From Ceratodon purpureus (taxonomy: Eukaryota > Streptophyta > Bryopsida > Pseudoditrichales > Ditrichaceae), in assembly GCA_014871385.1 (NCBI GenBank), contig CM026426.1:26464453-26528452 (forward strand): DNA of 64,000 nucleotides. The letters run 5' to 3'. Shown one piece after another: positions 10,546-22,902 of this stretch (its first letter is position 1; the number at the start of each line of letters is the position of its first letter). Below the pieces are notes generated by a model. The model was not told where the DNA came from and did no database searches. It saw only the letters and a program-made list of their open reading frames with translations. The position numbers and the translations under genes were made by a program.

Positions 10546-13500
10546 ATGGCTACAGCAACAGTCCCATCACTAGTCCGAGAGGTCCACCTCAATCATTCAG
10601 GAAGCAACAAGCACATAAAGATTAGGTCTGAGGGTCCAAGTTTAGACATTCTGGAGCAGCATCTTGTTCTATCGTTTAGGCTGGCTGCTGGAACAATTCA
10701 TATTAAGAGAATGGATGACAACCGTGCGTTTTGTGGTCATTACTGGCCTGCAGACCTCGATGGCAAGTCCATGTTCACGCTACCAAATCCTCATTTTGGC
10801 TCCTTCTTGGTTTTTGGAGAACCTCTTCAGCTGGATGTTGCAGACGACTTGCAGTTCAGCAATCCTCTTCAGAATCGTACGTCCAATGTGATTGAGATAG
10901 ACGACAGTACCTCAGAGAGTGCTTATAGTGACAGCCAGTATTCGATAGGGAGTCAGGACTTTAACGCAACAATGCCTTTACAAAACTCAACTGTTCCAGG
11001 ACGGAGGACTCTTACTCTTGAGGATTATCCGGTCGAGCCAATTGGCGAAGTGGCCATAAATAATAACGAATCGGGAGAGGAGGCCGCGAGTCCCAATGCA
11101 TCTGGATGCCAATCGCAAGGCAGATCTTGCGGAATACCAGTCAACAACGCGGATTCTGCTCACGCACCCCCAGTTCATCGGACGGACAACGTTCAATTGC
11201 CAAGAGGAGGCCAGGATCAAAGATATGACATTCCATCCCCATGCACACCACCAAGACCAAGGGCTGTTGTTGCTGAAGGCGAGGACTCACCTTTTCCTGG
11301 AGTCATGTCAATCATGGAATTGTTGACAGAACTTCCAACTCGGGGATGCACTGGGGAATTTGCAAGCTTGCCACTGAGCGAATTTCCACATACCAAGTGC
11401 CGATACCTATCGACTGTGTATGATGGTGACCAGATATTTGAAGTCCCACCTGTATTGGATGACGACACTATATCGACGGATGTGGCGTTCGACGGTCATC
11501 CTTGGATCAAATCGAACAGCTACAACTCGAAACGACTAGAGGACGCGGGCCTAAAAGTCCGAAAAGCATTCTGTGGAGGTGCGTTCGAGTGCCCAAATAC
11601 CGATTGTAGCATCTGGCCCATCACGAAACTCGTAACACTCTATATTGGGAGGGCCGATGTCACACACGGCCATTTCCAGGGGATAGACCAATTACTGGTG
11701 ATTGGAGATGCTCATTTTGCCAGGAGACACCGGTCTGCGTACTTCGTTGCAGTTCCGTTATGTGGACTGTAACACACGAGACCGAATTCTACACACGAGT
11801 CATCGTTCATACGGGCAAGCATTCACATCAATCCGCTCCCGGTAGAAGCCGTGGGGCTTACGTACATATGACGGATGCGATTCATCGATTTTTGGACGAC
11901 CAGCCATGGCTCATGGGTGCTCCCGGGTGGGTTGGGTTCCGATGCGCTCATAAGAACTTTATGGACCTGATAATCCAAAGTACCAGTGTAGACAATCGTG
12001 AGATGCTTAGCGCAGCAGACCTGATGGAGATATTGGAGAATGCGCCTCCCTACCAAGACAAGAACCGAGTCAAGACTGTTGTAACGAAATACAGATCGGA
12101 CCAAGAGAGATGCATCTTTGCTCTGAAACGGTACTCTCGGTATTCCTACATACAGGACAGCCATTTCCCTGGTCAATCCCACGACGGAATAAAGTTTGTG
12201 TTTAAGATGTCTACTGTGGGAATTGGGAGTGGTGTGGACCTGGTCTCTAGAATGACGAACGGGGATCTGAAGGAGTCATTCATTATGTTCGACCATATAA
12301 AACGAGTGCACCAGTGGACTACCATGGCGGCCCATGTTTACGATCACACCTTGCAGAGGCTCCTCACTATTGCAGTATGTGAGATGAAACTAGAAAACAC
12401 CGCGAATCAGGTGAAATTCTGTGAATTATTAAACGAGACTGTCCAGCGCCACGGCCTTCCCAAGCCAGCCTTTAAGGGCTTTATGGCAGATGCGGCCCCT
12501 GCCAATTATAACGCAGTCCGAGCTGTATATGGGAATTCAGAAGGGCTGGATGGAAATCTTTGTGAAGGAGAAGATGAAGCACCCAATGGACGACAAGAAG
12601 AACAATCCGGAGGCAACGGTAACGGCCCAACAGCCCCGATTTTGAGAACATGCTATTTCCATTTTGTCCAAAGCATTCGTGACCATACAAATAAGTGGAT
12701 ACAAGATAAATTCCGAACCCATCACACAGAAATGTGCAAGCGCTGGGCTGCAGCACCCTCCAATGAGGAATTTCACAAAATCGCAGACGAATTAGAGGAT
12801 TGGTGGTCAAGTTCAGGCGTTGTGCTTCAGATAAATCTTCGGCATATGCAGGCCTGGAAAACCTGGTGGATGGCTCGTCGCACGTTGTTCGCATACCATC
12901 CACTCAATGAACTCGATCTAGATATCGAAAGTGAGGCCCTGGTCCCCACCACAAACTTATGTGAGCCAGTGCATAGTTCAATGTGGGCAACATCTGCAAG
13001 TGGCCTCAAAGTAAAGATGGATTTGTACACCGTCTGTGCTGAAGATATGACCCGATCCCTACTCCAGCAGCAATTCTGCTTAGCAGCATCAAAAGGCCTG
13101 CTTCGAGGTTCTGGCCCATCAAAAGAGGATCTAATACTTAGGTCTGCTGTCCGGTCACATCGACCCGAACGAGTTGCTCAAGCCATTAAATCAGCAGTTG
13201 AAGGAACGCCGTTCCATTCCAGGGGTTTGGGCTTGGAAGGAGAGTTGGATCGGACCCAAAATGTCCGCATAGGGTCTAGGCCAGGAAGGAGGGTTGCTGC
13301 CCGCTCACATAGACCTGATAAAGACAGTCGCACCATAAGGGTGCCGCTTAAGCAGCAACCGAATGTTGTGACCACACCCAAGCCACCACGGGTCCGAGGT
13401 GGCAGAAGGAGCTCGGTGGTAGACACCAGGAACTCGGACCCGATCTTACCCGGATGTGAACAAAATGTGAACCAGCCCGGCACTTATTCAAATCAAATCC

Positions 13501-15056
13501 CCAATGCGACTACAGTACCAGGCTTCCAGGGACGAACCGAAGTTGGGCAATCAAGCATGGCGCCGGCGCAAGTACCCTTCCAGTACATACATCAGACCCA
13601 GCCCTACACACACTCGATCATCGGGTCACAAATGCAAAGGGCGCACGATGCATATGCTCAGCCAAATCAGCCCCATCCGTATGTAAGACCTCCATTGCAG
13701 ACGCCTCCTTTACCCTCCTACACCGATGGAGGAAATCAAAGTGTTCTAGACTACAGCACCCAAACACCAAATCCCCATACGCCCGATTATCCATCACAAC
13801 ATCGGTTTTTGGGTAGAATGGAAGGGAATTCGAGGTACATATCTAACCGTCCTGATTGTGGGCCCTATTCGCGTGGATTCAATGTCTCTCCCTGCCCTAT
13901 GCCTTCCTTGGATCGAGAAGCGGCATCACTTCTAAACCACGAAGGGATTACAAGAACCTTCCCTGCACAATACCCATCCACTATGCCGGTGGCCCCGTCG
14001 GCTATGTACCAATCCCCCATCCATAGAGACATCCGCGGTGACCTAGGGTGGCATGCAGATGTACCCCGAGACGGTTACAATACCACTTCACATTTTCAGC
14101 AATACCCGACACCTCGCCAGCCGATTGGTCATTTTCAACATTCGTGTACGTATCAACATGGATTACCAATTGCTGAAGTAGAACCAGCGCACAAGGATTG
14201 GGCGATCCGGAGGAGTTTGCCTGGTGAAAATCCGAAGTGCTCGGCTGTAATCTTTCGGAACGGAAACTGGGAATCATGTGGAAAAAGTATCAAAGAATCC
14301 GGAAATATTAGCCTTCCAGGGCCATGCTTTTATGGGACAGCTGAGGTCCGGTTCAAAAGGAGTTTTCAAGTATATTGGTTCTGCGTGAGTCCATTAGCAG
14401 GTTGCGTATCAACTAACCATGTCGTACACTTAAAAGGAGGAAAGCCACCTGTCCTCCCAAGCATATGGCCCGTTGAGATAGGCACAAACTTAAGCTCCGA
14501 CGAAGTGAAAGTCTTGACTACAGCAGGGTATAAACTGGTTAACTGTGATTTGAGGGAATCCCTCCCGTCACACGGGCCTTCGATTCCGAGCGTAACACCT
14601 CAGTCGAATAGCCAGCCTTGCCGAGATCCTCTGCGAAGGCCGATGCGCAGGGCTGGAAAGAAGGTTAATAAGCGCACATTGACGGAGGTGGGAGAAGGCA
14701 GAAGACTAGAGGGACTACGGATGATTGCGAGAGTAACCATTGAGGACATCGATGTTATCACATCCCGCTGCAGATTCAACCTCCATACATATTCCACTAC
14801 ATTTAACAATCCAGTAAATTACCTGATTACGATAAGTGAGTATCCGTCATGCACATGTCAGTTCTTTATCAACAGTGTTTCCGATAGCAAGCCCGGCCAC
14901 TTTTTCATGACCTGCAAGCATATGTACCATGTGTACAATAAGGTGTTAGGGTTATCCTTGTCAGACGAACGACCCCATCAGGCAACACTCAGTCGAGTTG
15001 AGGTCCAGGATATATTGAAGTCATGGAGACCAACAACACTCGGCCATGTGGGCTAG
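10546..15056 (+). CDS. MULE-type transposase/SWIM protein with one frameshift
   Basis: A Mutator-like transposase-derived gene. One frame runs from the ATG at 10546 to about 11,640. The second is open from about 11,610 to the TAG at 15056. A single indel near 11,612-11,645 is enough to join them. The second frame is open well before its first ATG (11760) and there encodes a Cys-rich finger (WRCSFCQETPVCVLRC ... HTGKHSH), so the join is real and not two genes. The DDE-like core has Asp in MFDHIKR (about 12,291), Asp in FMADAAP (about 12,489), a CYFHFVQ helix (about 12,650) and a TNLCEPVHS stretch (about 12,952) where MULEs have 'TNNaaES'. A Pro/Gln/Tyr-rich disordered region covers about 13,400-14,150. 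A SWIM zinc finger (CTC at about 14,850, CKH at about 14,920) closes the protein. It may be a mobile element gene or a domesticated relative. No terminal repeats were found. Confidence 0.7.
11610..11820 (+). other. zinc finger hidden by the frameshift
   Basis: The frame of the downstream ORF is open from 11610 and reads RPITGDWRCSFC, then QETPVCVLRC, then a HTGKHSH end. This gives C-x2-C...C-x3-C...H-x-H spacing of the FLYWCH/WRKY-like finger found N-terminal to many MULE transposases. Confidence 0.5.
13559..13569. repeat. near-match of the GC motif inside coding sequence
   Basis: GGCGCCGGCGC lies within the MULE coding sequence, where it encodes MAPAQ. It is the only copy I found inside a confident coding exon. 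Confidence 0.6.
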
Positions 15057-15058
15057 AT

Positions 15059-15070
15059 GGCGCTAGCGCC
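15059..15070. repeat. dispersed GGCGCTAGCGCC motif in the 3' UTR
   Basis: Perfect palindrome beginning three bases after the MULE stop codon (15054-15056), flanked TGG...ATC. A diverged copy, GGCGCTAGCGGC, follows at 15406. Confidence 0.8.
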
Positions 15071-15798
15071 ATCTGGTTTTCGATTCGAGCAGCTCTGTTT
15101 AGTCATTCACATTAATCAGTTTTAGTAGTCTTCCTTTTACTCCATGTTCAAACAGTGCAAATTTATATAATTATTTGTATGGTTATGGATGGACAGCTGT
15201 GCTTGTATAATTTTGATATGGCCTTATGATTGAACTAGAGTATTAAGTTGTGAAAGGAGTTGATAATTGTTCAGATATCGACACGCAACTTAGAATTCGT
15301 GGGCCTGTGGGAAAATATTTGTGACTATCCGCCACGGAATTGATCTACATCAGATACTCAGAATCAATGGTACAACTCATAGAATTTATAACCACCATTG
15401 CAATTGGCGCTAGCGGCATTTGATATAGAGCTGACAGGTATAAATTGAGGAACGTTCAGGTTTATATACAAAGGCAGTCGTTTTCCATGAAGCATTAAGT
15501 ACTGGGCCGCTTAATTTCAAATCTCAGACAGAGTTTTTTCGATTCAGAGTCCGCAAAATCCCATTCATCCTCTCATTTGGCGCTGGCGCCACATCGAACC
15601 CAATCTATGAGGGAATCGCATTCATCTCCCCTATCTCATACGCAAGTCTGTTCATCGTCAAAGTTTGCAAATATAAGAGACCCTGCGTGCATTCAGAAGC
15701 AGTGAACTTACAAACCAATTTTAGCTCGATCACCTTTGATTCCATTTCAGTTGCATTTTAGAGCTGCTTGTATCCAGAGACCGTTTCATTCTGTAACC
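15071..15798. other. intergenic region with candidate promoter
   Basis: It holds a TTTATATACA box at 15461-15470 and a motif copy at 15579, both upstream of the RING-like gene. Nothing coding was seen. Confidence 0.4.
15579..15590 (-). repeat. dispersed GGCGCTGGCGCC motif upstream of RING-like gene
   Basis: Exact 12-mer, 209 bp upstream of the start codon at 15799 and about 110 bp after the TATA-like box at 15461. Confidence 0.8.
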
Positions 15799-16855
15799 AT
15801 GCCTCCTGTTAGTCCTCGTCCTTCGCGGATCACGGCCATTCTCTCTTACAAATTTCGTCTATCGAGCGAGGCTGGGAGAACTCTCGGGTTAGCTGAGGTT
15901 CGCGAGAGAATGTTGAGAGAGGAATTAGAGCAGGTGCAGCCATTTGTTCCTGAAGAAGGTGGTAACATTGGCGCTGTGGCTGAAGCGGAGGGCATTCTGC
16001 GTGATACTCATGATAGGTATCTGTTATGCGCACAGTCCGTCAAGGATGCGCTGACACAGGCAAACAATATTGATGCCACCACTGCTGACCCGGTTGTCCG
16101 ACAAGAGACACGGTCAAATCTTCAGGAACTTAGGGAGAAGCTGGCTCAGATTAAACGCGAGCGATCCCAAGCCGAGGAAGCGCTCCGGCGTCTCCCTGAC
16201 TTTGCCAATCACCGATCGGTCATTGCAATGCTGCTGGAGGCGGAACGCGATACGCAGGCTGCCTCCGAGAAGCTCGAAGAACTTCGAGCTGAGCATGGCT
16301 TAGCTGTGGATACTCTCAGGTTTTATGGCGAGCATACGCAGTTGTTGCTTACAAAGCGAATTCCAGTCCCACTTATTCCCGCTCCAGATGATGGCCGACG
16401 CTGCGCAATGTGCAACGACGGATTTCCTGCAAACGAAGTAGAGACCACGCCATGTGGTCATTCTTATCATATATCCTGCCTTGCAATCCGTGTTGCCATG
16501 TATCCGGAATGTTGCCACGATGGTTGCAGCTTGCCTTTTCCACCTTTATGGTTGAGGAGTTACGGATTTCCGAACGTCGCCCTTTCAGATTCTGACACTG
16601 AGAGCATCCCTGGAGGCACATCGTCAGACGGTTCTAGCAGCAGCGGTTCGTTCCAACAGCATCACATTTGTCGTCTTTGCTCTAAGTAGTACCGTTTCTG
16701 TTACATTATGATTGCTTATTTCGACGTTGTCTTGTGTACATGCAGAGTCTGATGCAGACGATGGCACTAAGCCATATTCTCTCACTCAAACTGGACTGCA
16801 GCTCCAAAATGCAAGCTCCCCGCCAACCCCGCTGAACAAACGTCCACGTCTCTAG
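15799..16855 (+). CDS. coiled-coil protein with RING-like zinc finger
   Basis: The ATG at 15799 has a good context (aaccATGcc). The frame stays open to 16689 (296 residues). Residues about 20-190 are charged and helical, likely coiled coil (LREELEQVQ, LREKLAQIKRERSQAEEALRR). A RING-like finger starts near residue 202: CAMCNDGFP, then PCGHSYHISC, then ECCHDGC, ending in FPPLWLRSYGF. The spacing C-x2-C...C-x2-[H/Y]-H-x2-C...C-x4-C suggests zinc binding, as in C3HC4 ubiquitin ligases. A probable second exon (16746-16855, acceptor ACATGCAG) encodes SDADDGTKPYS... and ends NKRPRL, a plausible nuclear signal. Its donor is uncertain (a GT near 16,645 fits the frame). The gene is a diverged paralogue of the one at 32,089-33,040. 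The substrate is unknown. Confidence 0.65.
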
Positions 16856-17168
16856 AGTGGCTGCATAGGCTTGGTAGATTAGATCAGAGATTACTTTCCT
16901 CGCCGATGGTTAATCGCTAATCTGTTCTAGACCAACGATTACAGTGAAGCGCTGCATGTATTACGAAATTATTAGTTCTGTAGCAAATACAATTTCTGAG
17001 AAGAATGTAACTGTCACCTTTTTTGTGGCAAAACTAATACATGTAATTCGTGTCTGTGCTCATGATATGTTTTGTAACTTTTCAATATTTACCAAGACGA
17101 ACTCGATTTAAAACGATAATTTTTGCATTTCAGATGAGACTGTAAGCTTGAACCCACAAATAGCTGGT

Positions 17169-17180
17169 GGCGCCGGCGCC
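17169..17180. repeat. dispersed GGCGCCGGCGCC motif
   Basis: Exact palindromic 12-mer; intergenic, downstream of the RING-like gene. Confidence 0.8.
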
Positions 17181-18127
17181 AGAACCGAGCTCCTTGCAAA
17201 GCTCAATCAGCACTCTGTTCCCAGCACTTCATCCATATTGAAAGTCCTCCTTTTATTCAGTTTACCGCTGACTCATCCATACCTCCTGATACCGCCGGCG
17301 CCAATCCATGGATTGGAACGACACTGTAATTACTTACAGTGCTTAGGAGCATCTATGTAATCAAGGATTGAGTCTGATGTCTTAACGCAAGATTTCAATT
17401 GCTTTGGCAATGATATAAGGACACACTTCAAATAACTTGAATAAGGACACACTTCAAGTAACTTGAATAAACAACTAATTCACATAACTAATCAAAGGGT
17501 GTGCCTATGGTAATTTTGAATGAGCTAGTACTCTACTTGAAGCGGGACAGTGCAGATCATATTCATTTTTACCAGAATCAGGCTGTTCAGCAGCAGAAAC
17601 GCACGAGGCATCAATATGATTATCTCAACGCAGTCACCTCAGATGTTTAACCCAGATGCCAACAATGCACCCACAGCCTAAATGAGCCATTCTTTGCGTG
17701 GATCTCTTCACTCTCTGGTCACATGGATATGATGACTTTTGGAATGCTACATCTATAGCAAGCATAGAGTACTAGCTACTTAAAGCATGCAGTGTTGCAA
17801 TGATTCTACAATCAATAAGCTTCCATCATCCCTAGCTTCGGAATCGACCGATGATCATACAAAAAACCACAGGCTAATTTATACGAATTTCCGCATTGGT
17901 TGTTACAGTCTCAGATTATCTGACGGTGCTAATGACGCCGGCGCAGTCTGGTCATTTCCTAGTTCAACAAATCATCTCTATGACTTGATATCGAATACAA
18001 ATTGCATCTGCTTTAACAATGCCAAACATCGAGTTCTGCATGTGTCATCAAATAGATGTCCGAACCAAAGCAGAGGCCCACTTCATATTTATATTATGAC
18101 AAAATTTTACACCTCTGCATCTTCGAT

Positions 18128-18139
18128 GGCGCCAGCGCC
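18128..18139 (+). repeat. dispersed GGCGCCAGCGCC motif
   Basis: Exact 12-mer about 110 bp beyond the stop codon of the minus-strand gene ending at 18250. It is the last exact copy before the AT-rich block. Confidence 0.8.
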
Positions 18140-18249
18140 AATAGTAATGTACTTTTAAGATGGTATCTAGCGAAGAAAAGGGAATGAACATGATGCGAAA
18201 TTTCTCGACGGTAAATTAATGAGCTGAATTTGAATTATACGTCACTCAT

Positions 18250-18912
18250 TTAGTCGAGCCTATCCCTCGGTGTCACCCATGTTTGCCCGGCGGATCCCTT
18301 GTCGATCGCCCGAATGGACTGAGTGAGGACGTTCCGGAGCCGTACCAGCTCAGGAATAGACAGAGACTTCATAGGTGCCGAAAGCTCGCGGGGGGTCAGT
18401 CTTGGATTCTTTTTGCAATGCACCCAAATTGCCTTTGAGCGAGCAAATGCGTTGAGGTTTGTTTTGAAATTTACAGCGGCGTCCGACTTTCCATAAAGTG
18501 GGTGCCTCCTGTCGATTTCCAGCAATGATGACCCTGGCCAAAGACACATCAATAAGGAAACACATCAATAAGGAAACACATCAATTAGAAAACACATCAA
18601 TAAGAAAACTAAGAGTGAATTACAGACTCTTCAAATGAGAAAACTGAAGAATATCTTACCAGGCCCGTTCAGTTCATCATTGAACTGCTGTGCCTCAAAC
18701 CGAGCCAATCGCCACGCTGACCACTCGATGGTATCCTCGATTGTAGTCTTCCAGATGGAAGAAGCCGCCCAGCAGCGTCTTAACCTGGTCAAGATGTGGA
18801 GTATGGCATCATTGTCACATTCCGTTTGGCTATGACGATTAAGCGGGACTCTCAGCTTTGGTAGGATTTCCTTGGCTACGACCTCGTCCGGTAATCCCTC
18901 GATAAATGCCAT
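18250..18912 (-). CDS. two-exon hypothetical protein, weakly F-box-like
   Basis: Exon 1 18912-18660 ends CCTG|GTAAGA. Exon 2 18533-18250 starts after TTTGGCCAG. The splice is in frame (phase 1) and yields 178 residues. The N-terminus reads GLPDEVVAKEILPKLRVP and later LRRCWAASSIWKTTI, which resembles the LPdEvl...IL.rL and 'W' elements of an F-box, but weakly. The second exon (LYGKSDAAVNFKTNLNAFAR ... LSIPELVRLRNVLTQ) is not recognised. The 126-bp intron holds a short tandem repeat. It is divergent from the gene at 19575. The splice structure is well supported; the function is not. Confidence 0.55.
18545..18610. repeat. intronic short tandem repeat
   Basis: Four copies of an ACACATCAATAAGGAA-type unit (16-18 bp) filling much of the intron of the 18250-18912 gene. 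Confidence 0.75.
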
Positions 18913-19574
18913 TCTACCAAATCCAAACGCCTGTGTGTATCTATGCGCAAATGCCGCGGTAAGATCAGCTCTATTTCAAACATGTAGTGCCTTGAATCGC
19001 ATTCGATTGTGGAGTCACTCGTTCATATATCCCTCAAATAATCTGTTGGACAATCTGTTCTGGCCCTGGCGCCAACAGAAATATCAACAAGTAGTAGGAC
19101 GCTAATGATCCGCAGATACTGGATTTAAAGCTTATGCCGTCATTGTTTGGGCCAATGAACGGATGCCCATTCTAGTATACTTAGATGATTGCCGTCAAGT
19201 ATGACTTGTAGAATTCCGTTAATAATTTATGACATTCAAGATATGGACGGACCGCCAACACATTCAAATCTCGTGTCAGTGTATCCAATCAGAATAGAGA
19301 ATAACACAATTTGAATCTGATCTGAGTTTTACCATTTTTGACGGGCATTGATGAAGTATATCTAATGCATCCTGAAAGTGGGGGCTACCTCTTATCATCG
19401 GATTAAACTTTAGCTCTGCATCCGAGTATCATTCAGTGACGAAGTTATGAAGTATAGCCCTAGACAATACCGTTTGCCTATAGAGGACATAACGAAGGAA
19501 CCTCGATTAGGCGGTTCTTCACTATATATGGAGAGACACCCTCGGGGCTCTTGCATAAACCATTGCTAGGAACA
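18913..19574. other. shared upstream region of a divergent gene pair
   Basis: It separates two divergent genes. It holds a degenerate GC motif (CCCTGGCGCC, about 19,065-19,074) and an ACTATATATGG box near 19,521. No coding potential seen. Confidence 0.4.
19519..19530 (+). promoter_or_regulatory. TATA box
   Basis: CACTATATATGG lies about 50 bp upstream of the start codon at 19575. Confidence 0.45.
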
Positions 19575-20231
19575 ATGTCTCCGATATACCACCGCTACAA
19601 TCCCTACTCAGTGTTTGTATTAGACACAAGGACGTTGACAGAACCCCACATTGGGGATGTTGTTTTGCGAAAACGAGCACCTGATTCCACTGTGGAATAT
19701 TCACTTTATGAGGGTGAGGAGGACTGGTCGGCAAATTCAAAGACATGGCTTCTGAAAGTTTTCTCATGCCCAGTTCAGTATGTTGAAGACAGAGATCCCC
19801 CGAGCGGATATCCGCGACGGCTGAAATGTTTGATGCTCATGGTGTGGGAAGCAGGCCATGGATTTAAGGAGGTCACTGGAGGGGGTATCCTTGCACCGGA
19901 AGCTTCGCCAGATGTTGGATACCGAGACATGGGACTGGGTCAGGGTGGCCACTTGCCCGATGAGAACAGTATTGCCATGGCGTTTGCGCAGCCTTGCCCA
20001 CCACTTGGCCCAACATTCCTGAAGGTGGATTTCTGGAGAGACGTATATTTTCAAGAAGAGTACTCTCAGTTGGCAGTCGTTTCGGTTATTGACACATCGC
20101 CTTCGACTAACAATGTTCTAAGGACAATCACAGCCTGGCGTAGGACCGAAAGCGTCTGGATTAGCGGAGGATCGGTGACTGCACCCAAGTCGATAGACGT
20201 GGCCATTACAGCCAACGAGATTCTCTCATGA
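19575..20231 (+). CDS. single-exon hypothetical protein
   Basis: An ATG at 19575 (acaATGtc), soon after a TATA box, opens 218 codons ending TGA at 20231. I do not recognise the family. The product looks soluble and folded, with alternating hydrophobic strands (RLKCLMLMVWEAGHGF, LAVVSVIDTSPS, AWRRTESVWISGGSV) and no membrane helix or signal peptide. There is no repeat or low-complexity segment, and codon use looks like that of the neighbouring genes. It stands at the edge of the long AT-rich block. Confidence 0.5.
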   Translation: MSPIYHRYNPYSVFVLDTRTLTEPHIGDVVLRKRAPDSTVEYSLYEGEEDWSANSKTWLLKVFSCPVQYVEDRDPPSGYPRRLKCLMLMVWEAGHGFKEVTGGGILAPEASPDVGYRDMGLGQGGHLPDENSIAMAFAQPCPPLGPTFLKVDFWRDVYFQEEYSQLAVVSVIDTSPSTNNVLRTITAWRRTESVWISGGSVTAPKSIDVAITANEILS

Positions 20232-22357
20232 ATACATAGCAGCTTTCCAATGGCCCTTTTCGACATGTAGATTGCAGTATGCACATCTGATTTTCTTGCC
20301 CATAATGTAATTTGGTTACCTGGCTGAATGATATGCTATTGCTAACTGATATTAACACATTGGCTAGAATTGTATATCCTCCATACGTGTGAATTGGACC
20401 AGGCAACGCCATCAATAAAATTATCCTACTTCAGTGTTTCAATTTATTGCCGCATTAACAGAATGAACCACTCCTCAATCAGATATGCAGAAGATGTTGA
20501 ATAATTCCATATTATATCGTTTTTGGATAATATGTTACCCTTGGTTTTCATGTGAGACATCAGTAACGGGTGTGATTCATTGGTTTAACTCTGCAAATTA
20601 TGATTCTATCACCTCAAATCATGCAGTAAGCGCCTCCACCTAGTATTAACCTAGTATGAGATGAAAGGATACTAGCGATGCATGATTTTTGCAAGCTTTT
20701 AGGCGTTTCCAGGAATCTTTGTGTTTTTATTGAGGATTGTACATAGTGGATACAAATATCTGGATTTCCGTTGTCAAATATTACGCCGTTTAATTTTGTT
20801 AAAATTCTCCAGTTCAATTATATATCAGTTGTATAATGCTCCTCATAAGAGTGAACTCAAGATTCATATCTCATGTGATTCGGTTTGTTTTAAAATTTCA
20901 GAACTCCACTGTCAATACACATCATTTATTAGAATATTGGTTTATGGTTCTACATGATCGTGGAAAATAGTAGAAAAAGCCATACTGTCGTTGAGATGAT
21001 GGCCATTCACACACAGATTTTAACCTCCAAATGTTTGAGCCTATGACCACGGAATTAGACATTGACTTTGGATGCTCTATTTTTCTACTTTAAATAATGT
21101 TAAATTTTCCTAGCTAGATACACATGTTATCTCCAACAAATTATTATATCAAAATTAAATGTTTGAAAATGTAATTAAGATATATTTCCATATCGTAACA
21201 AACAAAGAAAATTCATATCATTTATAGATCATACTATAAAATTATGAAATACTTACCATAGATGAACATGACAACCAAAAACCTTATATTAGTTCGAATG
21301 CTCAAATATTCTGTGATGCTTCAAAATTATGATGCAAAAACCGTGGAAAATCAATAAATAGCCACGGTTAAACCCCATCATCTTATATCAGTTACAAATC
21401 ACTCAATTTTAAGTATTTTCGAAATTTTAAATTGGACTCAAAAGAAAAAATCCAAACTACATTTTATTAGTTTACTTCGACTGCAAAAGATATCATTGTG
21501 ATAGTCAAAATTGTGTTCTAGCTATCTACACGATATTAATGTTTTTGATTTTAGGGAGGCATAAAAATTCATGAAATTATTATTTTGAGAAATTGTTAAT
21601 GAGATTTGGTTGATTTTTTAAAAAATTACACTATGAAAAAAAAAAATGAAAAATTGTCATTTGGATGACAGCTCTGGAACTGAATTATATGAAAACGACC
21701 AATATTTGGTGGTTTAAACGTTTAGAGGTTAAGATCTAATTTGCGCGTAATTAGAGTTCTCATTTTGTTTGATTGAAAAATTTGCTTAAGATCTTTAAAT
21801 TTTTGTGAGATATTCTACATAGGTTAAAGGGATATCCTATTTTTCATGGGTTCTGCCTACATTGGTTTGCATGACAACTTATCACGATTAGTGCGTTTGG
21901 GCCATGTAGTTTAAATGATTAAATCTTAAATTCAATGAATAATACTAACCAAAACGTATAAGATTATTATGTTATTCTTCAATCCTTCACAGAATTTGCT
22001 TATTTCTTCTAAATCCTTTCTATGGCTTATAATCTGTACTCGTTACAAAAATCTCGCCAGTGTGGCTTCTAACCTCGGTTTTGGCACCAATGTATTATTC
22101 TCTCTTTTCTATGAAAATTCGCTATTTAACAAAAATATAATAATAATGAAATTAGTAATAATAATATTCAATTGTCCTCATTTTACTTCACTCTTCTTTC
22201 AACTTTCGTTATTAATAAAACTCTATGATTATTATTTTACTGATTACTCTTAAACGGAATTTCTTACTAACGTCTAAAGTCATCATTAATGCATAGACTG
22301 TTACATCTAATTCTTTATTACTTTCTCTGAATAAAGAAATTTTTGAACCTATTTATA

Positions 22358-22412
22358 TCCCTTAATTTTGTTATTTCCCTTAATTTTGTTATTTCCCTTA
22401 ATTTTGTTATTA
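22358..22412. repeat. 17-bp tandem repeat
   Basis: Three copies of CCCTTAATTTTGTTATT. Confidence 0.8.
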
Positions 22413-22817
22413 TTTCTTCTCCATAATAGACAAGAGTTGAGTACAGAAATTTACTTTATTTTGTTATGTGTTTTAAAATTTGGCGTTAACCTAACATCAT
22501 AACCTAGTAGTGATGTTACAGAGCATAAATAAATCAATATATAAATATTTAATATACATTATACATTATAGAGTCTTACAAAATAAGTACAAATAGAAAT
22601 CTAGACAAAACAAGAGATGAATTAAGAATGAAGCAATTTTAATGAAATTTGCTTTAATCTTATCAAATATCATATTGTACTTTATTTTGAAAAGGTTGAA
22701 ATTTCTAATAGAATTTCATTGATACCAAATTTAAATGTTTTGAACAAATTAAAATGTATATTAAATAATTTTAGAATCACTTCTATCAAACTATCATTAA
22801 TGTTATATCAATGCTAA

Positions 22818-22902
22818 ATAACTTTAAAGTTATATGCTACTCTAACTTTAAAGTTATATGCTACTTTAACTATAAAGTTTTATGCTACTTTAACTTGAAA
22901 GA
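22818..22902. repeat. 24-bp tandem repeat
   Basis: About 3.5 copies of a TAACTTTAAAGTTATATGCT-type unit, each containing a short self-complementary core (AACTTTAAAGTT). Confidence 0.75.

Larger units (their letters stand above)
16856..18249. other. intergenic stretch with GC motifs
   Basis: No gene supported. It holds motif copies at 17169-17180 and 18128-18139 with degenerate ones at 17292 and 17934, plus a 29-bp direct repeat (AAGGACACACTTCAARTAAC-type, two copies) at about 17,417-17,475. Confidence 0.45.

Noticed and set aside
11610..11660. Programmed ribosomal frameshift in the MULE gene
   Set aside because: No X XXY YYZ slippery heptamer in the right frame within the overlap; a plain indel is simpler.
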